DNA from: Mesotoga sp. UBA6090
GTDB lineage: Bacteria > Thermotogota > Thermotogae > Petrotogales > Kosmotogaceae
DNA length: 64,000 nt
Reading direction: 5' to 3'
Assembly: GCF_002435945.1 (NCBI RefSeq)
Contig: NZ_DIXC01000022.1
Location: 1 to 64,000, forward strand
Position 1 is the first letter of the stretch, and every line of letters begins with the position of its first letter. The notes beneath the pieces are model-generated. The model was not told where the DNA came from and did no database searches. It saw only the letters and a program-made list of their open reading frames with translations. Made by a program: the position numbers and the translations under genes. Shown in pieces: positions 9,317-17,447 of the stretch.

Positions 9317-12288
9317 TCCGCCACCTCCGATTTATCCTTCATGATGCTCATGTGAATTTCCAGTACATCCACAAATTTCCCATTCAGACAAAAATCAACG
9401 AGTTTCTGTTTCTCATGGTTTGAGAGAAGCAGTTTCCATTTGAGATTTTCAACGACGTTCTCAACATAACTCTTGAAGGTATTGTCCTCTTTTTCTGAAG
9501 AAAGGGCCCAGTCTCTTCGTTTCTCTTCAACAAGAGTGTTTAGCTTCTTTATCTGGCTGTTCGAAAGTCTTGTTGAGATAATTGCCCATACTCTTTCAAT
9601 CTCATCCAGATCATCAAGATAATATGGACGCCGCTTTCTATAATTTGAACGCCTTCTACCTCCGCTGCTGTAGCTGATTTCGAATCTCTGGGATGCTGAG
9701 GAAAGATACTCAAAGTCAAAATAAGAAGGAGTGACTTGAACTATGTCGCCCTCTTTGAGTTCTGAAACATGAACTAGCCAGTTTCCGGAAGGACCTTTGA
9801 AAGAAAGGGATCTGTTTTTGAATTCAGTTTCGTCTTTATCTTTGTTAACAACATAAAAATACGGATACCATATATCTTCAGAGCAGTCTCCCATCTTTGA
9901 GGGGATTTTCCAAACCTGATTTTCCTGGAAAGTCAATTCGAAGTAATCTGAGAGCTCTTCGGGTTGTTTCATCAGTGCCCATAGTTTTTCTTCATTGTCG
10001 ATTTGCATCATTCTGCGCCCGGCATCCATGATTGCAGGAAGTGCTGTGTGATATCCCGCATACACAATTCCAAGATTCATGGGCAGGCGGTTTCTGACTT
10101 TTCCCATTTCCTTTTCGTATTTCTCTTTTATCTTTTTGGCAGCTTCAAGAGCCTTATCTGCCGGTACAAGAACCATGAATCTTTCCGGGTCTTTTGTTAT
10201 TTCGATTAACGGGGAGTAATTACACGATTCGATTTCGATGCCATCGATTCTTGAACTGGCGAGTACTTTTGAAGGTTCACTGGAGTCGTATAACTCTATG
10301 TTCTTACCGTTCAGGTCTTTGATTAATTCATCAACTAAATCTTTCCGACTGTCTGTCTTTATTTCAACAGGGAGCTTCTTGGCAAGCAATTCAAGATTCT
10401 CAATTATCACAAGTTTTACGAATCCGTCGGCACCTTTAGGATTCTCATTCTCGTAGAATACAGTGAATTTGGTTTCATTCACTTTGGCTTCGTAGGCATT
10501 ATTTGGGGGGAGGTTTAAACTATTTAGCCGGACTTTCAAAACAAACCTTTCAGTTATTGGATCTATAACTTCTTTGATTTCTGCGAGAGCCTCGTCCCAG
10601 AACTTACTTGTCGTCTCCCAAACTCTACGAACCCTTGCAAAAGAAGGAGGTTTCCGCCAAACTGCGAGTGCCAGCTTTTCATGTTTTTCGAGTGCTTTGT
10701 TTTCTCCGAGATCTTCAGAACCCACCATGAAGTTATAAAGGCCATCAACTGTTTTGAGATCAGTTAAGACGTATTTTTTCCCAACACTTTTCAGACTTGG
10801 GATACTATTTAGTTCATCTGATGTTGAAAGCTCTCTCGTGAGGTCCGTGAAGGAGAAACCAACTGTCTTCTTAAGGTTTCTGAATGTTGAAAGATTGTTT
10901 GTATTACCTATCCAATTATTCAAATTGAAACTAGAGCTAAGCAGTGCGATTTTTCCCGTTGAGTCTGCGATTTCATCGATCCATACGGTTTGATTTTTTC
11001 TGTTTCCTGCCCACTGCTTTCCACGACCAGTAATTCTGCTAAAACATTCTTCACAAAACTTAATCCCTAGTTTTCGAAAGTTAGCATCAATAGATCTTAT
11101 ATTGCAAGAAGGGCATAACTCTGCTTTTTCGGTCCAGAGTTCTTTGAGTTTCAGACAAGGAATATTGCCATCAGGCTTCTTTGATACAACAGAACCCAAA
11201 TTATAGAGGTTTCTTGAAGGACTTTCGGTTATATGAAAGAACGGAGTAACTTCCCAGTTAGTTGAATTAGCGATTTCTTCGAAGATTGTCTGCTTCAGAC
11301 TGAACTTTTTCTCCGTGACCAAATCATCAATCGCTAGTTTTTCGCTTAGCTCTGGAATTAGAAACGTTATCCCGTTTGTGTCTCTGAATATTTCTAAACC
11401 AAGAGGATACTCCACCTCAATTAATGATTTTGCTCTATCGAGTGCTTCATCAATTAGATCCCTTCGACTTATCATGTCTCCAATACCAGTTCCTTTTGCT
11501 ACATAGCTTTCACCGTCGAAAGTCACGTGAAGATATCTGAAAGTGTATCTGTTGTCTTTATCGAAGGGATCTTTATATCCATTGATTAGGGATTCTGCAA
11601 GCTCTGCCTTGAAAAAAGCTACCGAAGATATTGTCTGGTCCCAAAGAGTAACGTCATTTATAGGTCTTCTAGTATCTCCTATCGCCTTGGCAAAATGTTG
11701 ATTCAAGGCATTTATCAATTTTGTTCTGAGCTTACTTAATCTTCCAAGGTTGTCTACTTCGCTAATTTCCAGAATCTGCAGCAAATCGATAAGGACATTT
11801 TCAATAAGAGTATAAAGATCCTTGGAATCCTGTTCTATCAAATCAGCGTCTGTGGGATTTGCTTCATAGCCGAAAGCAGTTGATATGTGCATACTCGAAT
11901 TGTCTTGAGTTGAGTAGACATCATTCTTCAGAATACCTTTTTCTGTACCAGAGCCCCGACCATGAGAATCATTTAGCAGTTTATTGAATGCGTTTGCGTC
12001 ATCTTTTATTATGTTATTCCCCAGTTCATGTTTCGAGACAAACTCTTCTACTACTAGAGGAATTTGGAAATCCTTTATTGGCAATTTCCTTTTAGCCTTT
12101 TGTAGCAAATCTTCTTCTAGAAGTGTCAGAAGGTTCTGCAATAGGCCATTTGGTAACTGCCTTGACTTCGTATGATCGCCTTCCATGAATTCTTTAGTAT
12201 ATTTCCCTATCATGTGCAACCAGCATGCAATTTCAGCAGTAAGCAAAACGTCTCTGTTTTCTGCAAGAACAGTCAAATCTTTATTCAT
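9313..12288 (-). CDS. cmr2: Type III-B large subunit Cmr2 (Cas10) with degenerate HD and palm motifs
   Basis: A 991-residue Cas10-family protein. I chose ATG 12288 because GGGAGGT precedes it at good spacing and it overlaps the upstream stop (ATGAATAA); an in-frame start 33 nt upstream lacks such a site. Residues 21-29 read ACWLHMIGK where an active HD nuclease would show LHDIGK, so the HD pair has become HM. A zinc ribbon uses cysteines near 392, 395, 412 and 415. In the second palm domain the usual GGDD position reads ITKDPERF (about 697-704), followed by a well-conserved MVLVPADKALEAA. No GGDD occurs anywhere in the protein. The subunit is therefore probably structural, without DNase or cyclic oligoadenylate synthesis, and no CARF effector gene lies nearby. 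Confidence 0.93.
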   Translation of the reverse strand: MNKDLTVLAENRDVLLTAEIACWLHMIGKYTKEFMEGDHTKSRQLPNGLLQNLLTLLEEDLLQKAKRKLPIKDFQIPLVVEEFVSKHELGNNIIKDDANAFNKLLNDSHGRGSGTEKGILKNDVYSTQDNSSMHISTAFGYEANPTDADLIEQDSKDLYTLIENVLIDLLQILEISEVDNLGRLSKLRTKLINALNQHFAKAIGDTRRPINDVTLWDQTISSVAFFKAELAESLINGYKDPFDKDNRYTFRYLHVTFDGESYVAKGTGIGDMISRRDLIDEALDRAKSLIEVEYPLGLEIFRDTNGITFLIPELSEKLAIDDLVTEKKFSLKQTIFEEIANSTNWEVTPFFHITESPSRNLYNLGSVVSKKPDGNIPCLKLKELWTEKAELCPSCNIRSIDANFRKLGIKFCEECFSRITGRGKQWAGNRKNQTVWIDEIADSTGKIALLSSSFNLNNWIGNTNNLSTFRNLKKTVGFSFTDLTRELSTSDELNSIPSLKSVGKKYVLTDLKTVDGLYNFMVGSEDLGENKALEKHEKLALAVWRKPPSFARVRRVWETTSKFWDEALAEIKEVIDPITERFVLKVRLNSLNLPPNNAYEAKVNETKFTVFYENENPKGADGFVKLVIIENLELLAKKLPVEIKTDSRKDLVDELIKDLNGKNIELYDSSEPSKVLASSRIDGIEIESCNYSPLIEITKDPERFMVLVPADKALEAAKKIKEKYEKEMGKVRNRLPMNLGIVYAGYHTALPAIMDAGRRMMQIDNEEKLWALMKQPEELSDYFELTFQENQVWKIPSKMGDCSEDIWYPYFYVVNKDKDETEFKNRSLSFKGPSGNWLVHVSELKEGDIVQVTPSYFDFEYLSSASQRFEISYSSGGRRRSNYRKRRPYYLDDLDEIERVWAIISTRLSNSQIKKLNTLVEEKRRDWALSSEKEDNTFKSYVENVVENLKWKLLLSNHEKQKLVDFCLNGKFVDVLEIHMSIMKDKSEVAE

Positions 12289-13468
12289 CAGGATTACCTC
12301 CCGCTGTATCTGGTTGAGCATTCATATCGGCTATTGCCTTTGTTAAGTCTATAAGCTCAGTAAAGCTCGCAAATTCTCCCGCGTTTTGTTGAGAGTGTTT
12401 GACACTCAATGATTTCATGTAAGATTCACCATTTTTCTCATACCAGCGTTTAAATTTTGAGAATTCATCACCACTCAGAAAACCGTGCTCTGTCTTCTGC
12501 TTCTGAAACTTTTTATTGCTGAGCAGGGTTCCTGTTGCATTGTCAACCAGTTCGCCTTTCACAGTTCCGTTTTCGTTGAGAAATTGCCGGAAATTCTCAG
12601 GTAGCTTCATTGCCTTGTTTTCCTGTTCTATCTTTATAGACATGTCAGTGTAGACTTTTCCACTTTTTACAATGTTGCTGGCTATTCCATATCCGCTTGA
12701 GGTCTTTGCTCCGAACCCATAAACAGTGAACATAGCTTCGATTCCTTTGGCGATTACTTTCAGATCTTCAAGCATTTGTTTGGCGGATTCCTCCTTTTCT
12801 TTTCCAGTAAGGTCGAACGGAACATAGAGCAGTGAAAATTTGCTGTTCGAGCCTGAAGGAATACTCTCTATAAGTATCGGAACGGTTCCGGCACGGGTTT
12901 TTCTATCGTGAGGATTTATGATTTCGTAGTCTACTTTATCGAAGAACGACGGGAAAAAGTGAAGACGGCCCTGTCGAAAGCTTTCATTCGTCAGTCTCTC
13001 ATTTCCGAAGATTCGAGTGATTTGCTCGTTATCTTCCTTCATACCTTCATGCCAGAATGCTGAACGGAGGCAGCCTTTCCATGTGGATCCGGGAATGAAA
13101 GGGCAGCCGAGAATCTTTTCTCGCTTTATGGAGTTTTCAATAATCGTGAAATTCTCATCATCCTTTGAAATGTAGGGCTTCTCAAGAGTAAAATCAAATT
13201 CGATAATAAATGAGTAGGGAGGGAGAATATCCAGGGCCGTCGAATCGGTTTTATTGAATATCTCTTTAGCAAAACTGCTCCCACAGTCCGCATTTTTCCC
13301 TTTTTTTACATAGACTTGTTTTACGTAGTTTTCTCCATCAGAATATCCTAAAGCTTCGAGGTATTTGAAAGTAATCAAGAGTTCTGAGTCGCCAAGTTTC
13401 TTAAGAATTTTCGCAATTACATTCTCATTCGGGTCTTTTTTCTTGAGTTCATCTGTGAGTTCGTTCAT
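12281..13468 (-). CDS. cmr6: Type III-B RAMP protein, Cmr6-like
   Basis: A 395-residue RAMP between cmr1 and cmr2. I use ATG 13468, preceded by AAGGA; an upstream TTG at 13522 overlaps cmr1 and lacks a site. Motifs in order: LGCPFIPGSTWKGCLRSAFW, then RIFGNE, then INPHDRKTR, then a C-terminal VYGFGAKTSSGYG. This pattern is typical of Cmr6, the RAMP capping the 3' end of the complex next to Cmr1. It is longer than most Cmr6 proteins, with a charged N-terminal extension and a C-terminal tail rich in Lys and Glu. The tail overlaps the cmr2 start by 8 nt, suggesting coupled translation. Confidence 0.83.
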   Translation of the reverse strand: MNELTDELKKKDPNENVIAKILKKLGDSELLITFKYLEALGYSDGENYVKQVYVKKGKNADCGSSFAKEIFNKTDSTALDILPPYSFIIEFDFTLEKPYISKDDENFTIIENSIKREKILGCPFIPGSTWKGCLRSAFWHEGMKEDNEQITRIFGNERLTNESFRQGRLHFFPSFFDKVDYEIINPHDRKTRAGTVPILIESIPSGSNSKFSLLYVPFDLTGKEKEESAKQMLEDLKVIAKGIEAMFTVYGFGAKTSSGYGIASNIVKSGKVYTDMSIKIEQENKAMKLPENFRQFLNENGTVKGELVDNATGTLLSNKKFQKQKTEHGFLSGDEFSKFKRWYEKNGESYMKSLSVKHSQQNAGEFASFTELIDLTKAIADMNAQPDTAGGNPDE

Positions 13469-13511
13469 GATGCGTTTTTCCTTGATTTCGAAGAGGGTGC
13501 TGGAATTACAG

Positions 13512-14570
13512 TCAAGAATCAATTTCTGTCACCTCACTTAGTATTTCACCAAAAGAGAAAATCTCTCTATCGTTATTAGTGTCATAATCTCTTTCAATTG
13601 CTTCGCGAACAATTTCCGAAACAGCTCTTGCTGTGAATCCCCAAATGCGCAACTTGTATTTCTCATTTTTCTGGTTCTCTTTGTAGAAACTGCTAACAAA
13701 CACTTTGCTTGCCCATTTATCACCTTTCGTTCCTCCAAAGATCTCTGCTGTAGCTTTTTTGGATCCACATTTTCCAAAGTATTCTTTTCGCAACACATAT
13801 CTCACATCAAAAGACATCGGAATATACAAATTCTTGACTTCACCACCCAGATATTTCAAGTTCGCTGGCGGAAGAGATTTTCCAACTTCTGTTTCGACTT
13901 TCCAGTAGTTCTTCAGCGAAAAGCCTTTCTTATCATCACTTCTTTTGACAAAGCAATTTTCCTTAAGGAATCTGTTGATTATCCGAAGTGATTCTCTTGT
14001 TTCCTCCGCATGATCAGCGAGTTCAAAGAGGCCGTAACCAAATTGAGGCTTAGCCCCAAGAGAACCAAAGTTGCTCATGATTGAAAGGACAGCCTTAAGC
14101 TGCTCTTCAATTTGATTTCTATCGCACCTTGGGAGAACTCTAAGCTCAAGCGAACCGAAGAAGTCCCTATCATGACGGTTCTTCTCAAAGACCTTGCTTA
14201 ACCAGTTCTTATTGATGCTCTTGGTTGTAGCCTGTGAAAAGGGTTCATTCCCTCTAACCGGCTGCTTGCCATCGACCGTTACAGACAAATTGAACATTCT
14301 CTTCCAGCCTGTAGTTCCAAACAGATAACAGGCAGGACAAAGCTTCGAAATCCTTTCTTCACCGTCTTTTTCTTTGCCAGATAGTTTACAGCGATTATCT
14401 GAAGTCGGATCGCATACGTAATAGCCGAGACCTCTAGCAATGACTTCATACCACCATCTGATGCTTCCTATGATTCCCGTTTCGTGTACCCGGTCCATCT
14501 TTCCATCTGACCCACCGGTCCATAGCGGGGTAAGGGTCTTAACTCTGAATGTAATCGGTCCACTCTCCAT
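13512..14570 (-). CDS. cmr1: Type III-B RAMP protein Cmr1
   Basis: A 352-residue RAMP and first intact gene of the Cmr module. ATG 14570 follows GAGGTG by about ten bases; a GTG nine bases upstream sits too close to that site. The N-terminus has the Cmr1 hallmark VKTLTPLWTGGSDGK, then IIGSIRWWYEVIARGLG, a cysteine pair near CPACYLFG, and FGSLGAKPQFGYG in the middle. Cmr1 sits at the 3' end of the crRNA in Cmr complexes. The 5' flank holds degraded cas2 and cas6 pieces, so the transcript probably starts at the promoter at 15306-15334 and carries those remnants as leader. Confidence 0.92.
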   Translation of the reverse strand: MESGPITFRVKTLTPLWTGGSDGKMDRVHETGIIGSIRWWYEVIARGLGYYVCDPTSDNRCKLSGKEKDGEERISKLCPACYLFGTTGWKRMFNLSVTVDGKQPVRGNEPFSQATTKSINKNWLSKVFEKNRHDRDFFGSLELRVLPRCDRNQIEEQLKAVLSIMSNFGSLGAKPQFGYGLFELADHAEETRESLRIINRFLKENCFVKRSDDKKGFSLKNYWKVETEVGKSLPPANLKYLGGEVKNLYIPMSFDVRYVLRKEYFGKCGSKKATAEIFGGTKGDKWASKVFVSSFYKENQKNEKYKLRIWGFTARAVSEIVREAIERDYDTNNDREIFSFGEILSEVTEIDS

Positions 14571-14600
14571 TTTTCCCACACCTCTTTTCTGTACAGCTCC

Positions 14601-14690
14601 AAAGTCAGCCGCTGATTCTTGCGTATTCCAAGTGTTTCGATGGCTAAGTAATGTTCTGACTTAAGTTTTAGGTTCGCGCTGGATTTTTAT
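14601..14690 (-). pseudogene. cas2: 3' remnant of a second cas2
   Basis: On the minus strand this stretch reads LKLKSEHYLAIETLGIRKNQ, closely matching the end of the intact Cas2 at 25259-25528 (KLRSEDYLTIEILGIDKKQ). The DNA also aligns base by base for roughly 40 nt (14628-14668 against about 25305-25345). The N-terminal two thirds of cas2 is missing and the frame meets a stop codon upstream. It lies between a cas6 remnant and cmr1, exactly where a type I-B operon's end would be after a large internal deletion. Confidence 0.8.
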
Positions 14691-14703
14691 CAAACTCATC
14701 CTT

Positions 14704-14732
14704 ATAAATGAACGCTCTCCCGTTAGTTTCAA
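14704..14732 (-). pseudogene. Possible 3' remnant of cas1
   Basis: Between the cas6 and cas2 remnants the minus strand reads KLTGERSF, which resembles the last residues of the intact Cas1 (QITGEREY). The DNA shows weak colinear similarity to about 25545-25575. The match is short, so this is a suggestion; if right, the junction preserves the order cas6-cas1-cas2 after loss of cas8b to cas4. Confidence 0.35.
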
Positions 14733-15098
14733 CTATCTCCTTTCGCTGATTTCTATCATTCCAAATCCCTGTGCATTCTTCGAACCTAATCCCCAGTAGT
14801 AGGCTATCGATATAAGCTCCGGATCTGCGTTAAGCTCAAAGCGGAAGTCCCAGGCAATTTGAGTGAAAACCTTGTACTTGACAATTCGTTGAACAGGTCT
14901 TGAGGCAAGTTTGAAGGAGAAGGATTCTCCCGCTCTGACGGAATTACCCAATGCACTTGCCTTTCTGTTGAGGTTTTCCCGAATCTGAATTGCGAAATCT
15001 TTCTCTGCCGGATTGTAAAAGTACGTTTTCTTTCTCCCGTCTGCTGTCATGAGAGTCGAATAACCCTTAGTGAGCGATATTGTTCTCGCTTATTCGTC
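14733..15098 (-). pseudogene. cas6: Truncated second copy of cas6
   Basis: An open frame from 15050 to 14733 encodes 105 residues that match the C-terminal part of the intact Cas6 at 32815-33549 with fewer than ten differences, including the glycine-rich RNA-binding loop GLGSKNAQGFGM. Weak DNA similarity runs on to about 15098. The first roughly 125-135 residues, with the region expected to hold the catalytic site, are gone, and the sequence then joins the operon upstream region. Near-identity to the intact gene implies a recent duplication. It is unlikely to be functional. Confidence 0.9.
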
Positions 15099-15305
15099 AT
15101 TCTATTCGGCGACAAATGAATCCAGATGATTTTTCGAGGAACGCAGTACGGAGTCTTACATATCGCAAGCAACTGCAAAACCATTACCTCATTTCATCTT
15201 TGTATAACACCATTTGACAATTAATGTGAAAGTGACAACGTAATACCCCATTCAAGTTATCCATAATTGTTCCTGCAAAGACTTCACAAGGCGTAATTTA
15301 TGTTC

Positions 15306-15334
15306 ATTATATCTCTTGTAACAAATAAATCAAA
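15306..15334 (-). promoter_or_regulatory. Promoter of the type III-B locus
   Basis: On the minus strand TTTGAT (15329-15334) and TATAAT (15306-15311) are separated by exactly 17 bases. The same promoter with the same spacing lies upstream of the intact cas6 at 33793-33821, inside a longer region of similarity (roughly 15100-15360 against 33590-33860). It should drive the cas6/cas2 remnants and the Cmr operon. Confidence 0.8.
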
Positions 15335-15449
15335 ATCCAGCATATATTGGTTTTTTGAAACGATCAAACCAGTTTATTGTTGAATGGATTCGGCTTTCTA
15401 AGAACCCGTGAAGCCCTGTCAAGGTTTGCAGTCATCCAGTCATGTTTTG

Positions 15450-15479
15450 GTTTCAATTCCTCATAGGTAGTCTGGAAGC
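15450..15479 (-). CRISPR. Outlying intact CRISPR repeat, leader-distal end of array 2
   Basis: A full copy of the 30-nt repeat in the same orientation as both arrays, separated from the rest of array 2 by 1,961 nt. No mismatch to the array repeat is visible, although terminal repeats are often degenerate. Beyond it (below 15449) no further repeat is seen. Confidence 0.97.
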
Positions 15480-16226
15480 CTCTCTAGCGGTTTCATCCAG
15501 TGCCAGAGCCGTCCTGATAATCGGAGACTTCGGAATCCACCTGAAACCAGCCTTAACGACCGTCTTCTCTCCCATTCTGTCTTCACTCGTGAACCAAGGG
15601 CTGTCTTTCCTGCTGCCACTGAGGCCAGCTTTGTAGGCCACGGAATACCTATCCCTTATCTTGTGAACCTGTTCCTTAGTCATGTAGACTATGATGTTTC
15701 CGCCGCCCTTGAGTTTGCCGACCATGTAGTAGCCTTTCGACTCGCCGGGATCTCCATCTAGGTATGGTATGTGGACAAGCTCTTCGTTGAGTCCGTACTT
15801 CAGACTGAAGGTGTCTTTCTCATAGACGGTTCGCGCTACAATGGATTCCATCCTGTCTGACCTGTAACCAAGCTCTACTAAGCCCTCGTACATGATGTCA
15901 AAACAAACTTTCCCCTTCCTTGGGACCAGGGCGCATTGATCTAGTCCGTTTGTGGGATCGAGACCAAGCTGGGCCGCCATCATGACGGCTCCGAGAAGTG
16001 AAGCGGGGTTCTGCATGGCCGCTTCAGCGAGGCTCTTGTTCTGTCTGAGAAGAGTGACTACTATTCTTATCATTCTTTCGGGAGTTATTCCCGCATCCGG
16101 AAGGGCGTTGGCAATTTCCCCTTTGATTGAAGTGAGGTTCTTGACTATTCCTGCTAGAGGATCGGGCTTGTGGTTCCTTCTTTCATCTTCCTTCTTCACC
16201 ATAGAAGCGATTTCACTTGCTTTCAT
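15453..16226 (-). CDS. recT: RecT-family single-strand annealing protein, 3' end replaced by CRISPR repeat
   Basis: ATG at 16226. Residues 1-248 are RecT-like: SLLGAVMMAAQLGLDP, YEGLVELGYRSDRMESI, VYMTKEQVHKIRDR and SPWFTSEDRMGEKTVVKAGFR (given in pieces; all in RecT order). RecT anneals complementary single strands during phage recombination and normally works with an exonuclease, whose remnant lies just upstream. After ALALDETAR the frame runs straight into the CRISPR repeat, which supplies EASRLPMRN and a stop. The conserved core is complete and only a C-terminal tail is lost. No strong ribosome binding site is visible, so expression is doubtful. Confidence 0.85.
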   Translation of the reverse strand: MKASEIASMVKKEDERRNHKPDPLAGIVKNLTSIKGEIANALPDAGITPERMIRIVVTLLRQNKSLAEAAMQNPASLLGAVMMAAQLGLDPTNGLDQCALVPRKGKVCFDIMYEGLVELGYRSDRMESIVARTVYEKDTFSLKYGLNEELVHIPYLDGDPGESKGYYMVGKLKGGGNIIVYMTKEQVHKIRDRYSVAYKAGLSGSRKDSPWFTSEDRMGEKTVVKAGFRWIPKSPIIRTALALDETAREASRLPMRN

Positions 16227-17440
16227 TCTCTTGTATCTGAATTCTCAGCTCTGTATTTTCTCATCAGATCGCCACGCCACAATTGAATCACTCCCATTGA
16301 CTTTTCTATTCTCTTTCCTCAACTTCCGTTATCTCTAACTTGAAGACTATTTCCCTTTCTGTTTGTGGTTCCCAGATCAAATATCTCGGAGTATCTTGAG
16401 TCTTAAAAGCGATGAACAAAGAAGCGTAACTGGACGCGTATTGCCCGGCAGGAGCCAGCTCTCCTTCGCGCCTCATTTCTTCAGAGTATTTCTTCCCATA
16501 TAGGGGATCTGGATAAACAACCTCCCCTAACAATGTCTGCAACTTGAAGTCTTTGTAAGAAAAGTTCAGCGTTTCATTTAGCTTGCTTTTGATGCTTACT
16601 CCAAAGCGAATGTACTCACAATCCAATTCCTCAAGGTACGCCATTTCTTTCGATATACTTCGCCAGTATGCGATATTTCTAAGTTCTGAATCTGTGACAA
16701 ACAATGCTTTCTTTGCGAAGAAGATGTCTATACTAAGTTCCGCTCCTTCAACAGATACACCTTGAGTGCCTTCAAAAACAGAAGGCTCATCATTACTTAA
16801 TGATTCCGGCTCTCCTTGACTAAGCTCTTTATTACTAAAATCTAGTACCCCTGTCATAACTAGAAATAAGGCAACAACCAAGGTGGCAATTACAGCAAGA
16901 AGAAGAATCGTGCTCTTTTTCATTCTCAAACCTCCTTATTCATTCTCTTGTATCTGAATCTTCTGGTATGTGCTTCTTCGGAATACTTCGCATAGTCATC
17001 GGGTCTTTCTTCCTTGAACTTCTTCTGTGAGAATCGCTTTGAGTCGAAGTTCTTCCAGAACACCCAATAGTTCTCGGTTGCTCCCACTTCTGCATCTCCG
17101 AGATGTTCTTTGAGTTTGTTCTTGCGAAGTTCGATTTCCTTTTCGAGTTCTTTTGCCTGATCTTCAAGGGCCTCAAGTTCCTGCACCAGAAGATCATCAT
17201 CATGAGGAAGATCAAATGACTTTCTCATCGAATAAGGGAAAAGAATTTCAAGGGTATCCTTACAATCTTCGGTTGCATCAGCCGATGGGGGCTTATCTCC
17301 AAGAACATTCTCTTTCCAGAATTTCTCTTCGCGTCGGACGATCTCCTCCGCGAGCTCCTCATCCAGTTCGAACCTCTTGTACTCGAACCTCTTCCCTCCG
17401 ATCAGACCAGCAATGTAGCCCCAGGTCCTGCCGGTAACAA
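15480..17440 (-). mobile_element. Phage-derived segment bounded by CRISPR repeats (giant spacer-like insert)
   Basis: This 1,961-nt block begins directly after one CRISPR repeat (15450-15479) and ends directly before another (17441-17470). It holds, on the minus strand, the 3' part of a YqaJ-type exonuclease gene, a complete small membrane/secreted-protein gene, and a recT gene cut at its 3' end. Both outer genes are cut exactly at a repeat edge. The arrangement is repeat-insert-repeat, like a spacer about fifty times normal size. Confidence 0.85.
16306..16923 (-). CDS. Small membrane-anchored or secreted protein, DUF4352-like
   Basis: 205 residues from ATG 16923 with an AGGAGG site at good spacing. 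An N-terminal hydrophobic segment (STILLLAVIATLVVALFLVM) follows two Lys, indicating a signal anchor. A polar Ser/Glu-rich linker then leads to a beta-rich domain with FGVSIKSKLNETLNFSYKDF and LAPAGQYASSYASLFIAF, the layout of DUF4352-type extracytoplasmic domains. It lies between exonuclease and recT pieces and is flanked by a 21-nt direct repeat (near 16224-16245 and 16940-16961), suggesting it was inserted between them as a phage 'moron' gene. Function unknown. Confidence 0.7.
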   Translation of the reverse strand: MKKSTILLLAVIATLVVALFLVMTGVLDFSNKELSQGEPESLSNDEPSVFEGTQGVSVEGAELSIDIFFAKKALFVTDSELRNIAYWRSISKEMAYLEELDCEYIRFGVSIKSKLNETLNFSYKDFKLQTLLGEVVYPDPLYGKKYSEEMRREGELAPAGQYASSYASLFIAFKTQDTPRYLIWEPQTEREIVFKLEITEVEERE

Positions 17441-17447
17441 GTTTCAA
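16926..17447 (-). pseudogene. YqaJ-type phage exonuclease, 5'-truncated at a CRISPR repeat
   Basis: About 171 residues remain. The first native codons begin at 17440; the only start is a TTG inside the CRISPR repeat. The segment GYIAGLIGGKRFEYKRFELD, then REEKFWKENVLGDKPP, is typical of the second half of YqaJ/lambda-type exonucleases, which resect double-stranded DNA for RecT. The catalytic N-terminal half is missing, so the protein should be inactive. A coiled-coil stretch of Glu/Lys follows and the C-terminus ends with RFRYKRM. Confidence 0.75.

Noticed and set aside
13538..13798. 86-codon minus-strand frame inside cmr1
   Set aside because: A shadow of the cmr1 reading frame, which has clear RAMP motifs.
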